Shown one piece after another: positions 18,601 to 26,036 of a stretch of DNA of 64,000 bases (its first letter is position 1; every line of letters starts with the position of its first letter). The stretch is from the NCBI GenBank assembly GCA_905196835.1, contig CAJJWN010000001.1:62001-126000 (forward strand), read 5' to 3'. The notes beneath the pieces are model-generated. The model was not told the DNA's origin and did not search any database. It saw nothing but the letters and a program-made list of their open reading frames with translations. Made by a program: the position numbers and the translations under genes. This DNA comes from an uncultured Prevotella sp. (lineage in GTDB: Bacteria; Bacteroidota; Bacteroidia; Bacteroidales; Bacteroidaceae).

Positions 18601-19251
18601 ATGGACAGCGCACTGATTGACTTCCTCAAAAAGGACTATCCCGCACATTTCGGACAGGAATGGAAAGAAGACACCATGCAAGTCCGAAGAGAACAACGGC
18701 CTAAAGGCAAATTCGAAATACGAGACGGACAACTGCAAATTGTACAATATACAGGTAATGGCGTATCCGTCATTAACAACAATTCGGAAACAGATGTAGA
18801 AATCATAGATTTCGAACACTATATAAACATCTTTCGCGATACAGATGCCGGTATGGGACGTAAATGTGACTTTATCATCAATCCGATAGCCGGATATGAT
18901 TTCATCATATTCAATGAGTTGACTGAAAGCGAAAAACAATACATCATGCCTTTCACTTCTCCCAAAACAGGGGAAGAAAAGGAAGGAAAACTGGCATACG
19001 CAAAAAAACAACTAGAAATCTCCATTGAAAAATTCTATAGCGTAAACAACTTTTTGGACGACTATGAAAAAAAAGTGGCTCTTTTTTCATGCCGACTGAC
19101 AGATACGAGACCTAATGGAATCATGTCAAAATCATTACGGGCTTTCCGGAAACCACAGAAAATATTCGCCAATATCCGGGCTCATGAGCTACTGATACAT
19201 GACTTTGTCTTTGAACAGAGAATATACGATAACGAGTACAAGGTTTGCTAA
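18601..19251 (+). CDS. Unrecognised partner of the ATPase, possible PD-(D/E)XK-like nuclease
   Basis: 216 residues, tightly coupled to the ATPase (3-base gap). No family recognised. A central segment KCDFIINPIAGYDFIIFNEL followed ~25 residues later by KLAYAKKQLEISIEKFY has the order Asp, strand, acidic residue, then a helix with conserved-looking Lys/Gln seen in some PD-(D/E)XK nucleases; the spacing is unusual and this may be coincidence. The region around INNNSETDVEIIDFEHY is beta-rich. In comparable ATPase operons the second gene is the effector. A structure prediction would settle whether the fold is a nuclease. Confidence 0.6.
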   Translation: MDSALIDFLKKDYPAHFGQEWKEDTMQVRREQRPKGKFEIRDGQLQIVQYTGNGVSVINNNSETDVEIIDFEHYINIFRDTDAGMGRKCDFIINPIAGYDFIIFNELTESEKQYIMPFTSPKTGEEKEGKLAYAKKQLEISIEKFYSVNNFLDDYEKKVALFSCRLTDTRPNGIMSKSLRAFRKPQKIFANIRAHELLIHDFVFEQRIYDNEYKVC

Positions 19252-19785
19252 AAATAACAAGAAATACTCTGATAGTTATCAGAGTAAACCATATATACAG
19301 GAACAATGGATGGAGAAAAGACAAGAATATCCAGATTCTAAAGTGTATTGCCTATCTGTAACTGAGACCACCCACTAATAAAAGGACTTATCAGTTTGGA
19401 AAGTATCGCTTATGTAAAAACTAAGGACATCATTCTTGCGTTTATGGCGGTTTATGAATTGCCGAAAGCATTATATTCTTCTCTGATAAATGAATGAATT
19501 AAATCATAGGAAAAGTCCAATCTAATAGAGATACCAGTAATGAAACAGGAAAGACTTTGAGCAGTTGAAACAGAAAGTGATTATAATGAATATGTTATAA
19601 AAGCATTCTATATCTCCTGATTGTCGGCTAGTATGGTTGCGCTCTGCTCAAATATCTGCATAACAAAACATTTAATTTGGAAGGAAAAAAGAGAAGAAAT
19701 AATAAAAGGTTGGCAGTCTATTCCAATGAATTATCGTCTAAACAGAAATATTAGTTACATTTTGCCAATTATAGATTTGATTAAG
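19252..19785. other. Gap between the ATPase pair and the second Panacea gene
   Basis: AT-rich; no believable gene. An open frame from 19621 runs into the Panacea gene, but its first 55 codons do not look like protein. A TAGATTTG box at about 19773 could be a -7 element, which would make the downstream transcript nearly leaderless. Confidence 0.45.
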
Positions 19786-20331
19786 ATGAAAGAAAAGATA
19801 CAAATAGCTAAAATGAGAGCGGTATTACTATATATCATGCAAAGTTTCCCTCATGGAGTAGAGTTTATAAAGTTATTTAAAATATTTTATTTTGCTCAGC
19901 AGGATCATCTTCTCAAATATGGGAAAGTGCTTATAGAAGACTCTTTTAAGGCATTGAAGCATGGCCCTGTTCCTACCTACATTTACAAGGCACTACAAAT
20001 AGCAGAGAGAATGCAGCTGGAGGGTAATTTTGATGAATTTCTTATCAACATAAAAGTGCATGACAAGAAGGTTTATACTTCTGCCACACCTAATATGGAC
20101 TACATTTCAGGCTCAAACAGGCGTTGTCTAGATGACGCTATTGCCCAATATAAGGACATAACTTCCGACATACTACATGACTCAGCATGGGAGGAAGTCA
20201 TGACGTGCATTCCGGATGCTCCTCAAAAAAATTGTATTACTATTATAGACATAGCAAGAGCAGGAAAGGCAACAAAGGAAATGGTAGACTATATCCGCGA
20301 AAAACAGATAGTAAAAAATGCTTTATCCTAA
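19786..20331 (+). CDS. Second Panacea-domain (DUF4065) protein
   Basis: 181 residues from the ATG at 19786 (MKEKIQIAKMRAVLLYIM), chosen because domain similarity begins there; an earlier start at 19726 cannot be excluded. Seen: FIKLFKIFYFAQQDHLLKYGKVL, then FKALKHGPVPTYIYKAL, the hallmark of DUF4065, and a C-terminal DIARAGKATKEMVDYI helix. Not closely related to the Panacea protein at 16.6 kb. No separate toxin gene is found within 500 bases on either side, so it is an orphan, or its partner has been lost in the degraded DNA that follows. Confidence 0.78.
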   Translation: MKEKIQIAKMRAVLLYIMQSFPHGVEFIKLFKIFYFAQQDHLLKYGKVLIEDSFKALKHGPVPTYIYKALQIAERMQLEGNFDEFLINIKVHDKKVYTSATPNMDYISGSNRRCLDDAIAQYKDITSDILHDSAWEEVMTCIPDAPQKNCITIIDIARAGKATKEMVDYIREKQIVKNALS

Positions 20332-20618
20332 AATTTGAAGACGTAAATTAGACTGAGGTAGTGCCTTTAAGCAATAGCGATGGCTTTGTCCTTTCAGTAC
20401 TAGATAAATCTTCCGTCGTCTAGGTATTCAACTTTATAACACTTGCAGCCCGAGATTCAGCAGTTGCTGTCTTGCCACACCACTTTGGTCTTGGATCTGC
20501 TCCGTACCAAAAGCTTCGAGTCTCAAATCAAGAATCTAGTCGCAATTCTGTCAGATATTTTATCTCCTTCATAGCTGACTGCGAAAATGCACAAAAAAGC
20601 AATCACAAATTCACCAGT
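20332..20618. other. Likely gene debris
   Basis: Less AT-rich than its surroundings and with short protein-like pieces interrupted by stops in more than one frame (for example TLAARDSAVAVLPHHFGLGS on plus). Probably the remnant of a lost gene; identity not recognised. Confidence 0.35.
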
Positions 20619-20770
20619 TAAAATACTCAATCCGCAGCATAAAATGTAAAGACACGCGATAGCTAATTAAACATAAATAATTACAGATAAAAATCAATAA
20701 ACAACAAAGACTTATCAGATGCATATATGAAGCTATTAAGCTAGAAAATAAGTAATATTTGATTAGAAAT
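20619..20770. repeat. Long direct repeat, right copy
   Basis: Same orientation as 8824-8974; shares AAATACTCAATCC, ATAAATAATTACA, AAAATCAATAA, AGATGCATATATGAAGC and AGTAATATT blocks. Together they enclose 11.6 kb of cargo genes. Confidence 0.75.
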
Positions 20771-20890
20771 TAGAGAACAATCTGATTTTATTTCAGCAAT
20801 TCTTTGATGAGAAAATATGAAAACTTATAACTTACTGTTATTTAAGTATTTATATATTCATTTGTTGCACATTATCTACTAATTTGTTGC

Positions 20891-20906
20891 GGTACAAATA
20901 TGGTAC
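20891..20906. other. Extra partial att-like site
   Basis: GGTACAAATATGGTAC, preceded by CACATTATCTACTAATTTG, resembles the sequence leading into the right site at 21060. About 40 bases match with few differences, so the right end carries two related sites 169 bases apart. Confidence 0.5.
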
Positions 20907-21059
20907 TAATAAGTGAATTACATATATTTTAGGAACAATGAACCAAAAATGTATCCCAATATTCGTTTTCAATATTGATAAAGGAAAAACCACTTGTGTA
21001 TATCCTTGATTTTCAGACTATATATTTTTTAAGTGTCACATTATCTACCATTAAGTTAC

Positions 21060-21090
21060 GGTACAAATATGGTACATTTATACCATAAAA
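21060..21090. other. Right att-like repeat of the AT-rich island
   Basis: Direct repeat partner of 7936-7966 (27 of 31 bases). GC-rich chromosomal sequence resumes just beyond it with the dnaK terminator at 21131. Confidence 0.6.
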
Positions 21091-21130
21091 AACAATAAAC
21101 ATAGATAGAAAAACACCAAATATAAAAACA

Positions 21131-21168
21131 AAAAAAGGTGTGGAATCGTCTGATTTCCACACCTTTTC
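21131..21168 (-). terminator. dnaK terminator
   Basis: GGTGTGGAA / TTCCACACC stem with flanking A/T pairs; on the minus strand the stem is followed by a run of seven T. It lies 32 bases past the dnaK stop. Confidence 0.88.
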
Positions 21169-21199
21169 TTATGGATGTTTATTGTTTATTTATCGTTAC

Positions 21200-23128
21200 T
21201 TACTTGACTTCTTCAAAGTCGGCGTCCTGAACGTTGTCGTTGGCCTTGCCGCCATCCTGCTGCTGGCCTGCGCCTGCGTTGCTGTTGCCGGTGAAGCCTT
21301 GGCCTGCGCCCTGCTGTGCGCCGCCTGCCTGCTGGTACATTTGTGCGCTGGCTGCCTGCATTACGGTGTTGAGGTTGTTGATGGCGTTGTCTATGGCCGT
21401 GATGTCGCCGCTCTTGTGGGCGTCGCGGAGCTGCTGGAGGGCAGACTCGATGTTGCCTTTCTGGTCGGCAGGAATCTTGTCGCCGTTGTCCTTCAGGAAG
21501 TTCTCGGTGGTGAATATCATCGAGTCCGCCTGGTTCATCTTGTCCACGCGCTCGCGCTCCTTCTTGTCGTTCTCGGCGTTCTGCTCGGCCTCTGCCTTCA
21601 TGCGGTTGATTTCGTCCTGTGTCAAACCTGACGAAGCCTCTATGCGGATGGCCTGCTCCTTGCCGGTAGCCTTGTCCTTTGCGCTTACGTTGAGGATGCC
21701 GTTGGCGTCGATGTCGAACGTTACCTCAATCTGCGGAACACCGCGGCGTGCCGGAGCTATGCCCTCAAGGTTGAACTGGCCGATGCTCTTGTTCTGTGCA
21801 GCCATAGGACGCTCGCCTTGCAGAACGTGGATGGTTACGGCTGTCTGGTTGTCAACGGCGGTTGAGAACACCTCGCTCTTCTTGCAAGGTATGGTTGTGT
21901 TGGCGTCGATAAGCTTAGTCATTACACCGCCCATGGTCTCGATACCGAGTGTCAACGGTGTCACGTCGAGCAGCACGATGTCGCCCACGCCGCTCTCCTT
22001 GTTGAGGATTGCGCCCTGAATGGCTGCGCCTACGGCTACAACCTCGTCGGGGTTGACTCCCTTTGAAGGCTCTTTGCCAAAGTAGTTCTTAACCAACTCC
22101 TGCACTGCCGGGATACGGCTTGAACCGCCCACGAGTATAACCTCGTCGATGTCTGACGTTGTCAGCTTGGCGTCACGTATTGCGTTCTGGCACGGAACGA
22201 GGCAAGCCTGTATGAGCGAGTGTGCCAACTGCTCGAACTGTGCGCGTGTAAGCGTCTTTACCAAGTGCTTGGGCACGCCGCCCTCGGCCGTGATGTACGG
22301 CAGGTTGATTTCCGTCGAGCTTGAGCTTGACAGCTCGATTTTAGCCTTCTCGGCAGCTTCCTTCAGGCGTTGCATTGCCATCGGGTCCTTGGAAAGGTCT
22401 ATGCCTTCGTCGGCCTTGAAGCCGTTTACAAGCCAGTCGATGATTACCTGGTCGAAGTCGTCGCCGCCGAGGTGGGTGTCACCGTTGGTAGAAAGCACCT
22501 CGAACACGCCGCCGCCGAACTCAAGTATTGATATATCGAACGTACCGCCGCCAAGGTCGAACACGGCGATTTTCATGTCCTTGTTGGCCTTGTCAACGCC
22601 GTAGGCCAGCGCGGCTGCCGTAGGTTCGTTGACGATACGGCGCACGTTCAGTCCTGCTATCTGTCCGGCCTCCTTCGTAGCCTGGCGCTGCGAGTCGGAG
22701 AAGTATGCCGGTACGGTGATTACGGCATCGGTAACTTCCTGTCCGAGATAGTCCTCGGCGGTCTTCTTCATCTTCTGCAACACCATTGCAGAGATTTCCT
22801 GCGGAGTGTATTTACGTCCGTCGATGTCTACACGGGGATATCCGCCCTCGTTTACAACGGTGAACGGCACGCGCTCTGCCTCCTTGCGGCTCTGGTCGTA
22901 AGTCTCGCCCATGAAACGCTTGATTGAGTAGATGGTGTTCTTCGGGTTTGTGATGGCCTGTCGCTTGGCCGGGTCGCCGATTTTACGCTCGCCGTCCTTA
23001 ACAAAACCTACTACCGAAGGCGTAGTGCGCTTGCCCTCGCTGTTGGCTATTACAACCGGTTCGTTGCCTTCGAAAACGGCAACGCAAGAGTTAGTCGTAC
23101 CTAAGTCAATTCCAATAATCTTTCCCAT
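21200..23128 (-). CDS. dnaK: Hsp70 chaperone DnaK
   Basis: 642 residues. ATP-driven chaperone that works with DnaJ and GrpE in the cytoplasm. Seen: [17 protein letters not shown] at the N-terminus, [13 protein letters not shown] and [14 protein letters not shown] in the ATPase domain, the substrate-binding beta domain ([27 protein letters not shown]) and the C-terminal helical lid ending in a Gly/Gln-rich linker and the [11 protein letters not shown] tail typical of DnaK. It stands alone, without dnaJ or grpE beside it. The upstream region carries a sigma-54-like element and a TGTCAC/GTGACA palindrome. Confidence 0.98.
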   Translation of the reverse strand: MGKIIGIDLGTTNSCVAVFEGNEPVVIANSEGKRTTPSVVGFVKDGERKIGDPAKRQAITNPKNTIYSIKRFMGETYDQSRKEAERVPFTVVNEGGYPRVDIDGRKYTPQEISAMVLQKMKKTAEDYLGQEVTDAVITVPAYFSDSQRQATKEAGQIAGLNVRRIVNEPTAAALAYGVDKANKDMKIAVFDLGGGTFDISILEFGGGVFEVLSTNGDTHLGGDDFDQVIIDWLVNGFKADEGIDLSKDPMAMQRLKEAAEKAKIELSSSSSTEINLPYITAEGGVPKHLVKTLTRAQFEQLAHSLIQACLVPCQNAIRDAKLTTSDIDEVILVGGSSRIPAVQELVKNYFGKEPSKGVNPDEVVAVGAAIQGAILNKESGVGDIVLLDVTPLTLGIETMGGVMTKLIDANTTIPCKKSEVFSTAVDNQTAVTIHVLQGERPMAAQNKSIGQFNLEGIAPARRGVPQIEVTFDIDANGILNVSAKDKATGKEQAIRIEASSGLTQDEINRMKAEAEQNAENDKKERERVDKMNQADSMIFTTENFLKDNGDKIPADQKGNIESALQQLRDAHKSGDITAIDNAINNLNTVMQAASAQMYQQAGGAQQGAGQGFTGNSNAGAGQQQDGGKANDNVQDADFEEVK

Positions 23129-23269
23129 AATAGTATCTTTTTTTGTTATTTTTTACTGTTTTACGTTTGTGTGGTCTTCGTGGTTTTCGGTTTCAAGGCC
23201 TTATGTTAATAACATCCGGCCTTGTAACCTTTGTACCTTGCAACTACACTTGAAGTCACTTCACAATCA

Positions 23270-23313
23270 ACAAAACATGTGCCAACGGCCGGTGTGTGTC
23301 ACGATGTGTGACA
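23270..23313 (-). promoter_or_regulatory. Sigma-54-like promoter and TGTCA palindrome of dnaK
   Basis: On the minus strand TGGCAC-ATGTT-TTGT (23270-23284) matches the -24 GGCAC and nearly the -12 TTGC of sigma-54 promoters. Twelve to thirteen bases upstream lies TGTCAC-ACATC-GTGACA (23297-23313). The arrangement is the same as upstream of clpB. The leader would be about 130 bases. Confidence 0.55.
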
Positions 23314-23460
23314 TTTTGGCGCAATGCGTGGCAGTGCTCCTGCCCCTCTGCCGCTCTGTCTGTCACTGCCTGTTTTGCAATTGGCGGTTCGTCCGCAAAT
23401 CTGTTGGGTGAAACAAAAACATTTGTTCATTATTTAATCATTACCGTCAATGAATTCATC

Positions 23461-23610
23461 CTATTATAATCCAGGCAGTCGGTAGCTGTCATTCCGCGCT
23501 CCGACGCGGAATCCAAAAAACATTCGAGACATCAAGCGATACAGGTTGCGTACACTGGATTCCGCGTCGGAGCGCGGAATGACGGTTACCGACTGCCTGG
23601 GTTATAGTAG
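23461..23610. repeat. Long hairpin element, copy 1 (GTCATTCCGCG family)
   Basis: Arms CCAGGCAGTCGGTA...GACGCGGAATCCA (23471-23515) and its complement (23556-23600) pair over 45 bases with 2 mismatches, and AT-rich flanks (CTATTATAAT / GTTATAGTAG) extend the pairing to about 55. The loop is about 40 bases and shares ACAGGTTGCGTACAC-like sequence with the other two copies. Sixty-one bases from the following REP array. Confidence 0.85.
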
Positions 23611-23670
23611 GAAGTAGTCAAAACAAGAAGTATAAGTGTATGGATAAGTATTTATTCCCGTCCAAACAAG

Positions 23671-23786
23671 CTGCGGATGAATCCAATTGACGGCCTTTTA
23701 CCTTGCAAAAGGCCGTCAATTGCAAGCTAAAAGGCCGTCTTTTGCAGGGTAAAAGACGGCCTTTTGGAAACGTGTTGATAGTCAAC
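23671..23786. repeat. REP-like array copy 3
   Basis: Begins CTGCGGATGAATCC, contains four modules and ends in the palindrome TTGATAGTCAA (23775-23785). Confidence 0.85.
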
Positions 23787-23819
23787 GTGTTATGGATGGA
23801 GAATGGGGCGCGTGGCGTG

Positions 23820-25100
23820 TCATGCCTTCCGGGTGTCTATGCAGAAGGTGTGCATACCGCCGGTGTAGGCGTAGCTGATGGCGAAGCCGTACAGGCCGCA
23901 TATGGCTTTTACGAGAGCGAGGCCGAGGCCGGTTGACGATTTCTTGCCGGGCGAGTGGTAGAAGCGTTCGAATATCTTGTCTTCGTCGAGGGGATGGGGC
24001 TCGCCCGTGTTTGCCACGGTGTACGTTCCGCCGCCTGTGGCTACGGTTATGCGGCCGCCTTCGATGTTGTGTACGAATGCGTTTCTAAGCAGGTTGCCCA
24101 CCAGTACGGCTGCCAGCGACTCGTCCATGGTTGCTGTGGTGTCGTCGTCGAGCCGTGCGCTTACGCTTATGTGCTTGCCTGCGTACACGGTCTCGAGCCC
24201 GTCGAGGACTTTGGCCGTGGCCTGCCTGAAGCTTACGGGCACGCCCGGAGCCACCTGTCGGTTGTCAATCTTGCACAGCAGCAGCAGCGAGCGGTTGGTC
24301 GAGGCGAGGCTTTTCAGCGTGCGCAGGGTCTTTATAATGTCGGCGGCCTGCGCTTCGGTGAGGGCGTCGTCGTCGAGCATCATCTCGAGGCGGTTGGTGC
24401 ATACGGCCAGCGGTGTCTGCATTTCGTGCGATGCGTTGGCTATAAACAGCTTCTGTTGTTCGTACTGCCGCTCGTTGCGCTCTACGCTGCGGCTTACGGC
24501 TTCGCTTAGTTTCTTGAATTCGGTTACGTTGGTCTTTATGCCGGGAGACTTGCCGCCGCGCCCTATCTTGTAGGCGTCAAACCAGTCGAGCAGGGCTTTC
24601 AGTGGCTTCATGCTGTGCCTTACGGTCCATATGTTGACAATGATGATGCCGAGCAGCAGTACTATGTACAGGGCTATGAGCCAGTACAGGATAGCGCGCT
24701 TGAGGGCGTCCTTGTCGATGGTCGTGGTGAATACCATCAGCTCGCGCCATTGCCCGTCGTCGGTCTGGAACACGTATGTCACGGTGCGGGCCGGCTCATA
24801 CCTGCCGCTCGACGCGAACAGCATCTCCGTGTCCTTGTATCTTATGTGGCTTACAGTTTCGGCGTATCCGGCCGTCACGGCGCGCATGTGGTAGCGTCCG
24901 CCGCCGTTAGGGTAGGCCGTGGCGGTGGAGTCGCCGGCAAGATAGTTGGTTATCAGCGTTTCGGCGTAGTTGGTCAGTGCCTTGTCAGTCTTGTTGTTTA
25001 TTTCGTTTGTTATCGCGAAATAGAAGCATACGGCCCAAACGGCTATGCTTACGGCCTTGAGAATGGACAGGCGGAAGGTTATGACGTTTTGCAGTTTCAT
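23820..25100 (-). CDS. Two-component sensor histidine kinase
   Basis: 426 residues in the inner membrane: transmembrane segment ~15-31, a ~100-residue periplasmic sensor region, second transmembrane segment ~137-158, then HisKA with the phospho-accepting His225 in NASHEMQTPLA (the usual Glu-Leu-Arg is Glu-Met-Gln here, as in many Bacteroidetes kinases), and a HATPase domain with LVGNLLRNAFVHN and GLGLALVKAICGLYG. The response regulator is immediately upstream, 136 bases away, separated by a tandem-oligomer hairpin that may lower expression of the kinase relative to the regulator. The signal is unknown. Confidence 0.93.
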   Translation of the reverse strand: MKLQNVITFRLSILKAVSIAVWAVCFYFAITNEINNKTDKALTNYAETLITNYLAGDSTATAYPNGGGRYHMRAVTAGYAETVSHIRYKDTEMLFASSGRYEPARTVTYVFQTDDGQWRELMVFTTTIDKDALKRAILYWLIALYIVLLLGIIIVNIWTVRHSMKPLKALLDWFDAYKIGRGGKSPGIKTNVTEFKKLSEAVSRSVERNERQYEQQKLFIANASHEMQTPLAVCTNRLEMMLDDDALTEAQAADIIKTLRTLKSLASTNRSLLLLCKIDNRQVAPGVPVSFRQATAKVLDGLETVYAGKHISVSARLDDDTTATMDESLAAVLVGNLLRNAFVHNIEGGRITVATGGGTYTVANTGEPHPLDEDKIFERFYHSPGKKSSTGLGLALVKAICGLYGFAISYAYTGGMHTFCIDTRKA

Positions 25101-25112
25101 TGACTTTGAGGT

Positions 25113-25228
25113 AATGGAGAGTTGAAAATGGAGAATTGAAAATTATGATTACCTTTATAATTAAGCGCTTTTTGAATAACAGAGGTAATCATAATTTACA
25201 ATTCTCCATTATCCATTCTCAATTGAAA
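25113..25228. repeat. Tandem-oligomer hairpin a (kinase-regulator gap)
   Basis: Arms built of GGAGAATTGAAAA-type units: AATGGAGAATTGAAAATTATG...ACC pairs with GGT...CATAATTTACAATTCTCCATT; loop about 30 bases. It lies inside a probable operon. Confidence 0.75.
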
Positions 25229-25236
25229 TGATTGTT

Positions 25237-25914
25237 TCAGCCTTCCACGAGCTTGTAGCCGAAGCCGTAGACGGTCTTTATCTCGATGCTTGCTCCGGCC
25301 TGTTTAAGCCTCTTGCGCAGGTTTTTCATCTGCGCGTAGACAAAGTCGAAGTTGTCAGCCTGGTCTGCATCGTCGCCCCATACGGCCTCGGCCAGTGTCT
25401 GTTTGTCAATCAGCCGGTTGGCACGGTTGACGAGGTAGTGCAGTATGTCATACTCCTTGCGCCCCAGTTCCAAGCCTTTGCCGTCAACGTCAACGGTAAA
25501 CGTGTCGGTGTGTACCGTCACGTTGCCGAGCCTTATGTCGTGTGTCCCGCCGTGAGAGTTGCGCCTTAGCACGCTGCGTATGCGTGCGTGCAGCTCTGCA
25601 AGGTGGAAAGGCTTTGCCAGATAGTCGTCCGCCCCGAGCTCAAGTCCGCTTACCTTGTCGTCTATCGAGTCCTTGGCCGATATTATGATGACGTTGCCGC
25701 GCCTTCCCTGTGCCGACAGCTCGCGCAGCAGGTCGAGCCCGTTGCCGTCGGGGAGCATGATGTCCAGCAGTATGCAGTCATACTCGTAGATGAATGCCTT
25801 GGTGCGTGCCGACGAGTAGTCGGCCGCCGTCTCCACCACGTAACGCTCCTTTTCAAGCGACCGCACGATTACTTCGCGCAGGTCGGCGTTGTCTTCTACA
25901 ACAAGAATTTTCAT
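25237..25914 (-). CDS. OmpR-family response regulator
   Basis: 225 residues. Receiver domain with acidic pocket (VVEDNADL), phospho-acceptor Asp51 in ILLDIMLPDG, Ser/Thr switch and Lys in IISAKDS; C-terminal OmpR/PhoB winged helix from ~130 (ELGRKEYDILHYLVNRANRL, AQMKNLRKRLKQAG, VYGFGYKLVEG). It presumably binds direct repeats upstream of target genes; targets are unknown. It is the first gene of the pair with the kinase. Confidence 0.95.
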   Translation of the reverse strand: MKILVVEDNADLREVIVRSLEKERYVVETAADYSSARTKAFIYEYDCILLDIMLPDGNGLDLLRELSAQGRRGNVIIISAKDSIDDKVSGLELGADDYLAKPFHLAELHARIRSVLRRNSHGGTHDIRLGNVTVHTDTFTVDVDGKGLELGRKEYDILHYLVNRANRLIDKQTLAEAVWGDDADQADNFDFVYAQMKNLRKRLKQAGASIEIKTVYGFGYKLVEG

Positions 25915-25937
25915 ATTCTCATAAGGCTCTTTTTCAA

Positions 25938-26036
25938 TGAAGAATTAAGAGTTAAGAATTAAGAGAATATGTTTTGTTGATAAAAACATTCAACGAGGCA
26001 TGTTTTCTTAATTCTTAACTCTTAATTCTTAACTCA
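25938..26036. repeat. Tandem-oligomer hairpin b (TTAAGAA type)
   Basis: AAGAATTAAGAGTTAAGAATTAAGA arm units pair with the complementary TTCTTAATTCTTAACTC units; the apex reads ATATGTTTTGTTG and GGCATGTTTTC. It separates the regulator from the upstream synthetase gene on the same strand. Confidence 0.8.

Noticed and set aside
23671..23786. REP arrays considered as CRISPR
   Set aside because: Modules alternate in orientation, are separated by only a few bases and have no spacers of constant length; no cas genes nearby.
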